Assembly: GCA_000149265.1 (NCBI GenBank)
Contig: CH003412.1
Coordinates: 925,040 to 989,039, forward strand
Length of the DNA: 64,000 bases
Direction of reading: 5' to 3'
Source of the DNA: Ciona savignyi
Lineage: Eukaryota; Chordata; Ascidiacea; Phlebobranchia; Cionidae
The notes beneath the pieces were generated by a model. It was not told the origin of the DNA and searched no databases. It saw only the letters and a list, made by a program, of their open reading frames with translations. Below are positions 1 through 12,800 of this stretch, one piece after another. A program made the translations under genes and the position numbers. Within the stretch, counting starts at the first letter, position 1, and every line of letters begins with the position of its first letter.

Positions 1-39
1 CCTGTATTTGCTGCATTTGTATATTTATGGTTGTTAATT

Positions 40-45
40 TTTATT
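40..45 (-). terminator. Poly(A) signal of the 58-285 exon
   Basis: AATAAA on the minus strand, 13 nt after the stop codon of the terminal exon at 58-285. Confidence 0.4.
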
Positions 46-57
46 TAATGTGTTATA

Positions 58-285
58 TCACAATTTCTGAAGTAACTTAACTGCTGGCAGAGCTGTTAAG
101 ACAATGACCGGTCTGTTTAATAAAGTCTCCTGTAAAACCCTTTTTTCCAGTCTTGTGTATCTTCTTGCTGCGGTCACAGTGTCTTCATTGTTTCGAAACC
201 TGCAAGTGTCGTTGGCTGGAAAAGAAATTGAACCGTTTGCCGCTAACTTCGAATCGTTTGTAGCCATGCCCAGCACTGAAGAAAT
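58..285 (-). CDS. 3'-terminal exon of an unrecognised gene
   Basis: On the minus strand a pyrimidine-rich acceptor ending in CACCCAG (just above 285) is followed by 75 open codons and a stop at 58-60. An AATAAA sits at 40-45, only 13 nt past the stop, as expected for a last exon. The encoded tail is basic (ARRYTRLEKR) and ends in a hydrophobic stretch with VIVLTALPAVKLL. I do not recognise the family. Earlier exons should lie at higher coordinates, but I could not identify any with confidence between 286 and 1790. A plus-strand frame over the same bases (104-331) is open for 75 codons and is the main alternative. The splice acceptor and poly(A) signal favour the minus strand. Confidence 0.45.
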   Translation of the reverse strand: MSSVLGMATNDSKLAANGSISFPANDTCRFRNNEDTVTAARRYTRLEKRVLQETLLNRPVIVLTALPAVKLLQKL

Positions 286-1789
286 CTGGGTGACAGTGAG
301 CAAGGAAAAAGAAGTTGAGAATGTTGGTTAAATTGTATAAAAAAGGATTGTTTCCAATGACTTGTACATGGCTTTGCATAATATATTCTTTAACGATATA
401 GTGGTGCTGGTGCGCGTATATTAGTTAGTGCAATATGAAGCAGTTTGGTTTAAAGAAAAAATTAATCGTAATTCCGAATTGCAGTTTTGTTATGAATTTA
501 TGACGTATTATTGGTTAAAGTCCTGTCATGAAGTACTTCCTTGCAAATATACCACAGTTTGTTAAACAGATTTGTTTTATGGTCAGGTAGGTGGAACTGA
601 ATGACAGTCGGATAAATTTATTAATTAGTTCTGCAACGATTTATCGATAGTCGCCATACTGCTCCGTGTCGATACTAATAAATGCGTATCGCGATTATCT
701 TATCACAAAAACTTTTCCTAAAAATGCGTCTTGAGCATCAGTAAAAATAGCGTTTATGCACTTACAAACTCATTGTTATGTCGAACGCATTATTATTGGG
801 GCTAATATGTCATTATATGATACTGTTTTTTTATACATTCGCTATTACGGGCCGTAATTTACGGCCATGGTATCGTGTGTTTGGAATTATACAAGCTAAC
901 TTTCCTTATCTACAAACTAATATAAAGGTAAAAAGCATGTGAATTATTTTTTACATTTACATTGGCGTATTGCTTAATTAAATTTAACTAGAATACTTAA
1001 CGAACGCAAATTTACGAACTACGCTTATCAGCCTCTGGCCAACTCTTGTTGCTGTCGCTGATACCTCGCTTATTCCAGCAGTAAGTATAAAAAATGTGTT
1101 AGGATTTGCACATAGATTTAAATGTTTAATGGCACTATATAAAAATTATGTTAAACCTTATTTAAATACAAACTATAGCTTTGTTGTCATCAAGAAACGC
1201 ATTTTAGTCCATTAGACGTTTAGTTTAGATGTTGAGAATTCCTAGGTTTACTAAGCAGGTCTAATCCTAATTATGTTAAATTAGTTTGTCTGTTGTTGTA
1301 CTGCGAAGGTTTAGCAAAAGCTGTTACAAGTGGTAAGCTCCATCGGTCACTGGTCAGACAAAAACGTTTATATTGGGACCTTCACTATGGGCTATACTAA
1401 AATGACGTCTAAAGCATGTACACTGTGATAGGACCTCTTCTGGAATATCCCAAGTCGTGTATGGTACTGCAGCAGTTACTACACTTCTTCACAAATCTGG
1501 GAGGCCTATATAATATTTATGAAACAGCATGTAATGTTGTGTTTTAGCTGCGTCCAACTGTGGCATTGAAACAACAGGACTCCGCAAGTTTCTGAGCATT
1601 TGGGTATTTGACTTTTAATATTATTAGGAACTCTTGTACAATATATCACAATAATGCACCAAATGAACTAACAAGAGAATTTGAAAATTGGAATAAATAA
1701 TTTTTAGACTTGCCAACATGTGAATCTATGTTATTGGCATAGATCTAATAATTAAACAAACCAAAGCGTACATATTAAACAAATTCTCT
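286..1789. other. Region between HADHB and the next minus-strand gene
   Basis: This should hold the HADHB 3' UTR and possibly upstream exons of the gene ending at 58. Short open minus-strand stretches occur: about 1497-1607, ending in GLPDL and a stop, continuing in the same frame to about 1378. A plus-strand piece at 1031-1081 ends in a good donor (CCAGCA|GTAAGT). None can be joined into a gene model by phase, so they are left uncalled. Confidence 0.4.
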
Positions 1790-4700
1790 TCAGTAATCCG
1801 GATGCCTTTCCATTATCATTGCATGTCCCTGTTGATGGTGATTGTTAAAATTGTTAGGTTTACAGGTAGTACAACGTTGATTGTGTGTATGGTAGCCCAC
1901 AAATTAAAACCAGGGATTGGGCAATCTGATAATGGCTGTGTGACAACACACCCAAGCTTTTCAAACCCCGGGGAAAACCAATATTCTTGTGTAAAGATCC
2001 ATTGGTATAAAAATGAGTTGCTAAAACTTGGTTCAATCCACTAAAATCTTAATAGTATTAAATAGCTATAGTATTGTTTTATTTTAAGGATTTACAGTTC
2101 TATATAAATATAATCAGTAGATCTTTATAAAAATTACAAACCCTACACATTAGTACTACCCAAAATATTAGATAATCACTATTTTTACTTTAATTCCATT
2201 CATATAAATAGTAATGTAAAGAAAATTTTGTTTTAAAGAGGTTTAGGAATTTAAGACAATTCTAGAATATCCGTATTTTTTTTATTCTTACACTTCCAAT
2301 TATAATTTTGTATAAAGTCAAATTTTCACTTACAATTCCACCAGCAGCACATGCAGCAAGCAGAGCATACGTTCCATCTTCTGCTTTTAGGCGGTTCGCG
2401 CATGTTGTAACCAGTCTGCAACCTGTTGCTCCAAATGGATGACCGATTGACAGTGATCCTCCCCACAAATTGAACTTATCCATTGAGGGTGCACCAACCT
2501 AGAGTTAAATATGATTGTGGGAAGAGAGCCGCTTAAGTATGATATCAGTCAATAGACAATAAGCAACTATATTTATTAACACGAGGACAACTATATGGAT
2601 AAAATTGATAATTTTCTCAAGATTCATAATGTAACTTAAACCCACACCTTTCCGGGTCTGTTCATGTGTTTCTGAGCGAAGTAGTCAGACTCCATTGCTG
2701 CGAGGTTCGCAAGAATTTGGCCCTAAACACAAAAGCTGTTAAAGAATTTAAAGTTCTAACCAACTCGGGAAGAAATGAAACGCAATGCATTATTGTACCA
2801 TTGACAAAACGACAGTCGGCACAGGTCAAGTGGTAAATATGGAGTATATATTATTTCCTTTAAAGCTGCATTAGTAGTTTTCCCCACAAATCACATATTA
2901 TCTGTTGGTAACCATGAATAAACCCTTTAATACATATTTTCCAACCCTTCAGGATACTAATGTAATGACAAAGTTCTACAAATCTACTAACAGCAAAAGC
3001 TTCGTGGTATTCAACAACATCAATGTCATTTAGAGTGAGCCCAGCTTTTTCCAGCACAGTTGGTGTGGTGTAAGCGGGTCCAAGCAGCAGCTGGTCTTTC
3101 GGGTCTTGTGACATGTAAGTGTAATTTCTGCAATAGATAACAGAATCTTAGACTGAAGTAAATAGTAAATAGGGTAATATGCAGTGACCTAAACCACCTT
3201 TAAAGTTACAACAGTAGAGTCAAAATATTTAAGGACGACCTGTAGTATGTTCATCTGTCTAGTTATCAATACAACAAATTTTCTTAAATTTTTAATCTTC
3301 TTCCAAAAATAAAGGAGCAATGTTACTAATTTAGCAGAGTTAACCTTCCATCACTTTATCAGATCTAAATGATTTTTAGTTTCCGGATTTATTGGAGATA
3401 ATATAGAAATTCGACCCAAATTTTAGACCAACTATTACCTTAGATATGCCTTTGGTTTTAGCCCCATTGCCTTTGCTTTCTTTTCCTCCATTAAAAGAAC
3501 TGCACTTGCTCCATCACTCTGTGGAATAAAGTTACATTATTGTGGACAGATGATTGCAGTTATTTTGCCCAATTTTAGAACAATCCGTCTAATACTACTG
3601 ACAATGTAAGTTCTACAGCATATAAAATAATAAGTACGATTCAAGGAATGGGAAGAAAAGTTACCAAAAATGAGGAATTGGCGGCAGTAATGGTTCCATG
3701 TGGTTTTACAAATGCTGCTCTCATTTTGGCCATCTTTTCCATTGGTGTAATTCGAATACCATTGTCACTTGTTACAGGTTCTGCGACACCTTGAGAAATG
3801 TTTTAACTTAATAAGTTTATTTTTGACGAATGATAGTAATTGGTTCAGAACCAATTTTAGGGAAATTTCAAGCACTGTGCAGCATTTTGTACCTGGCACT
3901 TTATATTCCAGCACATCGGAAAGCTTTCCTTCTTCAGTTGCCTTTTTTGCTAATGTGTGTGACCTTGTGGCATATTCATCCTGTGCCAGTCTGCTAATAC
4001 CAAAGGCAGCAGCAAGTCTATCAGCCGAATGACCCATGACTTCATCGGTGGAAAACTCAGCAATGGCTGGCAGCTGTAGACGCACTCACAACATTCAAAA
4101 TACTGATACTTTCATAAAACAATAATTTTCATCGAAAAGCCATAACCTATGGTGGTATCATGTAACAAGGGTAAAACAAATTAAACACAAAGTGTTACAA
4201 ATAATATATATACACTTTTCGTATAAGATCTAGAGATAAATTTGACATTATTAAAAAAAAAATACTTGCCTCTGGACTTAAATATCTCACTGGGCTTCCA
4301 ATAACTTTTGCTGCATGCCCCAACATTCCCATTGTTGATTTGGTCTATTAAGAGAATAAGGATAAAGTTGCATTAAGTTTCAATTTACAATACACGTAAT
4401 ATTACTTTCCCTGAACAATTTGAAAGTATGTGCTTTACGAATTTAACCTAATGCAGTTAGTCACCTTATTCATCTGGAGCATAAGAGATCGCATCTTTCT
4501 GTTGAATCTGATTGGAACATCAGACATGAAATCTACCCCGCCAGCGACAACTGTGTCCATTTGACCACTCGCAATCATATTGAAACCTTTGATACGGTGT
4601 AGAACATAAAAGCCTCGTTACAATTTAATTTGCAACCAAAGTAATATGACAATGTAAATGGTATCATTGTAATTCTGCCTTTCACCTCATATAGGGTATT

Positions 4701-6008
4701 TTTTTACTTTGGCTTTCAACACACAACTAGTTAATGGCCATTTAATTAATAACGTGGATCAGGCTTTACAACAGTATCAATAATATAAACCAAATGTACC
4801 GGTGGTCATAGCTTGGTTGGATGATATGCAAGCTTGAGTGACTGTATGTGCTGGGGTTTTATCCGATATTCCTGCACCAAGTGCAGCCTCTCTTGCAATA
4901 TTTGATGTCTTTCCTTCCTATCAGATCAATTACAAAACAAGGTTGCTACTCAATTACTAAAAAAATACAAAAATTAATATTTACTAAAAAAGTTTTTTTT
5001 AACAAAAGTGTATTATTTAAATTCTTATTGAAAAATCTATTTTGAATAAGATTAATTACTTGGATGACAGTGCCAATAACAACATATTCAAGTTTATCTT
5101 TTGGAATTCCAGTTCTCTTCAGCAAGCCCTTAATAGCTTCACGTTGCAAGTCATGCGGCATAAGGTTCTTGTACCTGAAACAAATTTTGTAATAATTCCC
5201 AACTTAGGTCAGTAATTTAGACACAAAGACATCATTGACTTTAAAACCACCAAGAAGATATTAACAAAGGTTTTAATTAAACAAAGGTTAAAAATTGACA
5301 TTTGGTTAGGTGAAGAAAACAATTGCATTGGTCGAAACCACGAATAGCCACAGCCGGATTGCTAGAGTTTAATCCATTAAATAAAAGTCTAGTACCAATT
5401 AGAAAATAAACTAGTATTGTAGAGCCAAATTTCTTCGGACGCTTTTGGTATGAATGATTTATTGTTGTAATAGCCCATACCTCTCATTATGTCCATGTGA
5501 CAGGACTAAGACAAAAGTGGCTTGTTGTTCTACTTTATACTTACTGAGTTCCAGACATAAGAAAGGGAGTTCTTACACCTTCAACAAGAACAACATTTCT
5601 GGCATTCGAGTTTCCCAGGGTCGCCCTTGATTTCTTCGCACTTTTGTTTCGTGTAGAACTTAAGCAACGAACAGATCCTGGAAAAAAAGAAAACACATTC
5701 ATATATATTTTACAGATACTGGTCCTTTTCGTTGTTAGAATGTGATGTTAAACTTAATTAAAGTACCGGTACATAGATACAGGTAGTTATAAGCAGCTGG
5801 GTTTTAAGTTTCAAGTTTATTTTTAAATTTATGCTGACAAGTGGCAAAGCAGCATACAGTTATTTTACTAAGGGTACCTTCCATGCATAGCCTTACCTGC
5901 TGGTAAGCAAATGTTTATAAAAATGATTGACTGACCTTGAACGTGTGAGGACTTTGGAGAGAATTTACAAACAGCTTTTCCAACGCTGGACATCATGCTT
6001 CCTTTCAT
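1790..6008 (-). CDS. HADHB: Trifunctional protein beta subunit (3-ketoacyl-CoA thiolase), 13 exons
   Basis: Mitochondrial long-chain 3-ketoacyl-CoA thiolase: it cleaves 3-ketoacyl-CoA with CoA to acetyl-CoA and a shortened acyl-CoA, as the beta subunit beside HADHA. Exons (5'-3' on minus): 5936-6008, 5545-5677, 5060-5174, 4800-4917, 4465-4586, 4270-4344, 3893-4073, 3665-3780, 3439-3518, 2992-3127, 2648-2722, 2334-2498, 1790-1828. They join in phase to 475 aa; the human protein is 474. Residues 1-45 are Arg/Ser/Lys-rich, like a mitochondrial presequence. Nucleophile Cys137 lies in [10 protein letters not shown], His428 in IGHPFGATG and acid/base Cys458 in AACAAGG. The last exon is only 39 nt and supplies [12 protein letters not shown]; without it the frame at 2334 would read into intron. 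Intron 6 uses a GC donor. Identity is certain from family motifs along the whole length. Confidence 0.97.
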
Positions 6009-6813
6009 ACAAACTTAAAATAACTAAATGGTTTTGATTTATCCAAATGATCCTGCAAATACACAGACAAGTCGAATTTATATTAGCTAAAACATATAAA
6101 ATAACTCGCATCGACTTCGGAGGCTAATCATCAAAAATGATTGAAGTCTATTCTATTTAAGAAAATCTGAACTTACAGTGGTTACCATCGTATTTTTACA
6201 TTTCATTTTACAAACCAATTTTTATATAAGTTGCTTATTCGATTTTGATTAATATTTATCCTGCCATTTTATGGTTTGGCTTACTTAAATTGTTTACAAT
6301 AGATATAGTTACTTAGTTTACAATCGTTTCATAATTAAATAAATTTTGTTTGTAAATTAACATATTGAAAGAGCATCACTGTTTAGAGGTTATTCGGTTT
6401 TTAATTACAAATGGACTTTGGAACTAGCCAAATCTGCGTAACTTTCTAGAGTTCTTGTTGAAAGGAATGGGTATTATAAGTAACGTAGACTGGTAATATT
6501 AATAGTATTTCATCGCTATTTCGTCCCGCCACTACAACGCAACTTATAATTTTTGGCGATAGATCTATTCTACCGTCAAAGTGACCTCTAGCACGCATGA
6601 CTGATTATTGAGATTCAGAAATTTGTAAACGTCTAAAGTTATTCAATTCAGTTGTGTAATTGTTCTGTAATAGCGTTGATCGTTATTTTTACCATGTTTA
6701 ATTTTAAAAGGAATAAATTATTCTCTATAAATTCCATTTTTGATACCTTTGTTTAGCAGGTGCCAGCCTGTGGTTTGTTTGGTTCTAAATTTTTCTTTTT
6801 TTGAACGTTTACG
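6009..6813. promoter_or_regulatory. Shared divergent promoter of HADHB and HADHA
   Basis: The two start codons face away from each other across 805 bp of AT-rich DNA with no other gene, so both must be driven from here. No clear TATA box was seen on either side. A TGACCT/AGGTCA nuclear-receptor half-site is at 6582-6587; fatty-acid oxidation genes are often controlled by such receptors, but one half-site is weak evidence. Splice acceptors without visible donors lie shortly before both ATGs: minus AG at 6052-6053 (TTTGCAG) and plus AG at 6759-6760 (TTTAGCAG). They mark 5' UTR introns or spliced-leader sites. Confidence 0.7.
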
Positions 6814-9800
6814 ATGACTTCTCTAATTCGAACATTTAACCTTGCAAGAAATAATTCTTTCAGCCGCTGGGCATTACTAAATCGAGGTAAGATGTTAACT
6901 AAATGTTGTTGGTATTTTATTTTTAATTCCATGAATATATTTATTTTCAAGATATAAAATTCATAAATGTATATATTCCAAAGAATAATAAATTATAAAA
7001 ATTAAAAGAATGCTCTTCATTTTCAGGTTCCGGTGCAAGGCATCTGTCAGTTTCATCCTTATTAAACGGTAAACTTACAAAAAGTAATATAGTATAACTG
7101 TCGTGCCAAAAGTGTATATTTAGAGTTTCACTACTCTATGGGGCGGGACAGGACAACATTCTACTTGACATTGGTGCGGTAATTTTCTGCATGACAGTAG
7201 TAAGAGGGACGAGGGGTCCTTTTTAACACTAACGTAAGCAGGATAAGGGTATATCCTAATATAACCCCTCCTGCTCATGTAGTGACGAAAATGCTTCTTC
7301 CCGCTCATGATATACCATGTCCGTCTTGTTTTATAAACCCCAAGTTATTGATGAAATACCCTTTCCTGCTCATGTTGTGACCGAAAAAACTTTGTTCCGC
7401 CCCGCAGATTGGTGAAGCCCTATATTTAAGCATAACACATACAAACTTTGGTTCATTGAGTGTGATCTAAATAAAACCTAAACCCGCAAGTCCTTAATTT
7501 TCAACCATTACTATACTTGTATTGTTTGGGTTTTTACAATCCTATAATCTTTTTTTTCAGGTAAAAATCTTAATGTTGATTATCAAGATGACATAGCAGT
7601 TGTAAGATTGGACAAAGCAAATTCTAAGGTAAAAATAAGTTACATTGTTAAAACCCAGCAAAAAGTAATATGATTTATAATAATGTATTGTGTTCAAGTA
7701 CCGTACCTATTGTTCTGATATTTATAGTTTGTAACTCACTTAGATGAACACATTAAGCAAAGAACTGATGGAGGAATTTGAAGAAGTTTTCAATGAAATT
7801 CAGCGAAACAAAGCGGTGAAAGGAGCTGTTCTTATTTCCTCCAAGCCTGGAAGTTTCGTAGCTGGTGCTGATATAGAGTGAGTTAAGTAGCTTTTTAAAA
7901 TATTTTTTTGAAATAAACTTTATTAGGCCAATAACTAATTGTGCATTATTAAAATTAATTTTAAAAAAGGGAAAATTTTATAAAATGATTTGCTATTAAA
8001 TGTGTATAAGGTATATACTGAAGTTCTAAGGTGGATTTGTGTAATTTTTATTTTAAATTCTGTTTTTAACTGATGATTTGTAGAATTTAAGTTGCAGTAT
8101 TTAAGATAATTAATTTTAAGATTATAGGTGCTCCCATTAGTATTTAGTTTTACCCAGTTTATTTGCCAATTATAAATCTGTGGTTAATTTTTATTAACCG
8201 CATTAAAAACACATATCTACCTGTTAACTTATAAAGCAAGCTAAATCTTAATTTGTTGCAGTATGTTGAAAAACGCTGGTGGTGAAGCCGAGACGACCGA
8301 ATTATCAAAAAATGGACAAAATCTATTTAATGCACTTGAAAAGAGCAAAAAGCCTTTTGTCGCTGCAATTAACGGAGTTGCACTTGGTGGAGGTCTTGAG
8401 GTATTTTTGATGGTTTATAATTTAAATAAAGTTATAAAAAATAGTCTTTTCTTTGGGATAAACATTTCAGTTATATTGGAATGGTATTTTGATGGTAAGA
8501 ATCCAAAAAAGAATAATAGTTCAAAATTTTGACATGGAAACTAAACTACCAATATACAAGACATGAATTACCGTGTATCTATGTATTACACTTCCTACTT
8601 TGAAAGTGGAGAACTTCAACTTGCAATTATTACTTCCTCCAGTGCCACATTCTTGGCAGAAAGTTTGATTTTAAACTAATACAGTTGTTTTGTCAAGTAG
8701 ATATGCAAGATTTTGTTTTTAATATGCTTGCAAATGAGATTGTGGCTTTATATTCACATCGTTTGATTTTCAGCTCACACTGGCTTGCCAGTATAGGATT
8801 GCTACAACTGACAAGTCCACCAATCTAGGAGTTCCTGAAGTTATGCTTGGCCTTTTACCAGGTATTATTAATAAAAAAACACTGCTACCTTTTAAAGTTG
8901 GTAAACTAACCGGTTCCGGTTTTTTATACTCTTTAAAAAAGGATGTTTACAATTTTTCTTATGTTTTTTTTTCCCATTTTATTTATTAAATTTTTATAAT
9001 AGATAATTTGTTTTGTTGAGTGAAATTTACAACCGTAATTAAACCTGATAAAAATATATAATATAATACAAGGTGCTGGTGGTACTCAAAGACTGCCACA
9101 CTTGGTTGGTGTAGCATCCGCATTGGACATGGCTCTCACTGGCAAGATGATCAAACCGAAGAAAGCCAAGAAGATGGGACTTGTTCATCATTTAGTAGAA
9201 CCTCTTGGTATTTTTCTTGCATTGTTTTATGTTTAACTTTCAATGAGCATATTTCATCTGGCAAATATGTTTTTGCAAGTCTAGTTAGCTATTTATTTTT
9301 ATCTTGCCATTGATCAAGGTGGTATAAACTATAACAATTCCAAAAGGTTAATACTTTTTTTGGAATTTCCTTTCACTTTCGAATTTTGGTTATTCATAGG
9401 CCCAGGACTGACTGATGCTGATACGAACACAAGACAGTACCTTGAGAAAGTGGCGGTTGAAACTGCACGTGGAATCGCCAACGGAACTGTGAAGATTCCA
9501 CCAATCAAACATTCCACACAAGATAGTGAGTTTTTTCATTATGATTAAAACAGCCATTTATTGTTTAGATATAACACTATAAATCAATTGGCATTGGTGT
9601 GTCTTTTAATTAAAAAGCACACAGTAGATGCTATTGTTTAGGCTCTTAATACCAGTAAAACTGGTTGATTTAAGTCAAATCATCACTTCTTCCTGATTTC
9701 CAGGAGTCATATCCTACCTCCTGAAGTTTGGTGCCTTTGAAAAAAACTTTTTCAACAAGATGATAAAAGGAAAAGTGATGAAACAGACAAACGGATTGTT

Positions 9801-12800
9801 TCCAGCTCCCCTTCTGATTGCTGACGTGAGTTGGGGCTTTTAGGGGCATACTTGTAAACCTGAATAAGTTAAAATGGAGTACCACTGTAACTTTGAATAA
9901 CCTTATGCGATCAACACATGCATAAGACCGATATGCAAATAGCATGTACAACACATACATAAAAGAGATGTATATACATAAAGAAATTGGAGCAGTTAAT
10001 GTGCCGTTATTGTTATTTAGCCTTTGTATCTGTTGCCAGATGCACTTAAAATTCCAACTTTTATATAGCAGAAACATTGGCAAAATACTTTTTAATTATT
10101 AGTTTTGATACCATAACCCTTAAAAGAAATTTAAAAAGAAATTTTTTAAATTAAAAGGAAAATTTTAAATTGCTGTTGGTTGGATACCACAAAGCAGTAT
10201 GTAATAAGTCTTTAACTTAAGATTTTAAAATTTTATAAAACTGCTCCTTTACGACATGTTGTTAACCAGGTGATAAGAGAAGGTGTGATAAACGGTGCAG
10301 AAGCTGGTTACAAAGCAGAAGCTGAAGGATTCGGAAAGTTGTCCCAAACTAATGAGTCGAAATCGCTCATCGGTTTGTATGACGGTCAAACTCACTGTAA
10401 GAAAAATCGATTTGGAAACCCTGCCAAACCTGCGAAGTAAGTAATCCATGATTTTGATCTGAAACAGCTGTTATTTGTTTTCTGTTTAGTCATCAAAGCT
10501 TCAAAAAAACTTTAGCAAATTAATTATTCCAAAATTGTATGTTCCGAGCATTTTCCCAATCAAACTTATATTATGTTTAGTTACAGTATGACAAAAATTT
10601 AAGAGCACTTGTTGGTGGGTTAAAAAATATGTTATCTTAGATCTGTTTATTAGGAATCTTTTGGCATTTGAGGTTACAAAAGGTCTTGTTAATAAATTCC
10701 TTTAGCTTTATTTACCATCCATTCTTTTCAGTGAAGTATAACTATACTACGAAACTAAAAGTTTTTGACCCACCATTTTACTTTTTTTTCTTCAATATCT
10801 CTTTAAGTTGCCATTTTATATCTCTCAAATCCACGAGTATTGGTTGTAACTCGAGGCCTAAATGGCCTATATACATGATTTGAAGGTGACAAATGGGCAC
10901 ACTCCCACTGCTGTAATGTTTTGTATTGCATTATAAGTTCCAACCTAATTATCATTATCAGGAACATAGCTGTGCTGGGAGCTGGTCTGATGGGAGCCGG
11001 TATTGTGCAGGTCAGCATCGATAAGGGATACAATGTGGTGCTCAAGGATTCCTTTTCTCCCGGACTTGCCAGGGGACAAGAGCAGATTTACAAAGGCTTC
11101 AACACCGCTTCAAAGAAGAAGAAGATGACCACGTATGGATAAAAAACATTAAATACCATTTTTTATGGGTCTGCCAAGTCTTTTTTTTAGAAGAGCAATT
11201 TATTTTGTGGGATGTTCATTGCAAGAAGACTTTCTGTTATGTTTTAAAAATTAATATTAATAACGTTAATATCATTTTCATATTAAAGATATATAGAAAT
11301 GTTATTATTTTTTTATCATTAAATTATCGGTAAAGAATTTGTTTCAACATTAATTTTTGTAATTTTGTGTGTACTTCTGTAAAGTATCCTTCCTAAAAAG
11401 GACATATGTGTATTGCATTCATCCAGTTATGGTTCTGGCCTGAAGGACAAAATGGGAACATATTCCATATAAATATAGGGCCTACTTGCGTGTATAATAC
11501 AATATCAACTAGTTTCATTAAACACATGCGCTCAATATCAAACCCAAGTTCTGCAACTGGCCACATACATAATACATTCATTAGTAAAAACTCGGATCAA
11601 CAATCCAGCTTTGTTGTTCAGTTTTGAACGGGATGCTATAATGGCGAAGTTGGATGCCACTCTGTCATATGATTCATTGCGCAACGCTGACATGGTAATC
11701 GAAGCAGTGTTTGAAGACATCGATATCAAGCATAAAGTTGTGAAGGAAACTGAAGCTGTAAGTCATGATAGACAAAACTAAAATTTACCTTCGTTAAATT
11801 TCATTACTGTTTTTAAATAAACCCTACTCTAATTAAAATTCTACAGTTTAAAGGTTATTTATGATAATAAATAAATGTTTTTAGGAAAATAAAATGTTAT
11901 TTAAAACTTGGTCTGTAAGAATTGGTAGTTTAATTATAATTATTTTCGTAATTCCTATTTAAACAACAGGTGATTCCCGAACATTGTATTTTTGCATCAA
12001 ACACATCCGCCCTACCCATCGGTGATATTGCCAAAGCCAGCAAGAGACCTGAAAAGGTAAAAAACTTATTCAAAATTACAACTAAAAAAGTGATTCAACC
12101 AAAGACCCACTCGAGAATACTATACCACTGACAAATGGGTTTAAAACAACTAAGAATGATGCAACTCGCAGGTTATCGGAATGCACTATTTCTCCCCGGT
12201 CGACAAGATGCAGTTGCTCGAGATCATTACCACGGATGCCACATCGAAGGACACTGTGGCATCTGCTGTCCAAGTTGGATTGAAGCAGGGAAAACTTGTG
12301 ATCGTGGTCAAGGTAACATTGTTGTACACAGTTTAAAACAATTAAATGCGCAGCAAAACACACACTACGAGTTAACATTTGATTTTATTAGAAGGTTTGC
12401 TTAAAATTTTATGAAATTACATTTTTGGCAGAAGATATATGTACTTGTTATTGCAATGAGTGGCTACTTATCAATGCCGTGCTTGTTCTAACCGCGTAGA
12501 TAATGGTTTATGTTGTGTTGGTTCCAACCTGCCATTGTGTGCTGCATCTCTGGCTTAAAAAAGTTTTAAGTGATAATTCGTCTTTGTTAACACGGAGTAA
12601 ATAAAATTAATTTTTCTTGTAAGTCAAAATTTGTCCTTGCAAAAAAACTTTGGGGAGCCATTTAGAGATCACGCATTTGTGATCACGTGAATCTCCAATG
12701 TATAATGTCCCTGATTAACAGGATGGACCTGGTTTTTACACAACTCGGCTTCTAGCTCCCACTCTTTCGGAAGTCATCCGGATGTTGCAAGAAGGAGTAG

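Noticed and set aside
104..331. 75-codon plus-strand frame at the left edge
   Set aside because: The minus strand over the same bases has a good acceptor, a stop and an AATAAA directly behind; the plus frame has none of these.
1378..1607. Open minus-strand stretches after HADHB, separated by one TGA (possible selenocysteine read-through)
   Set aside because: No start context, splice signals, family resemblance or SECIS-like element was seen; likely chance in the 3' flank.
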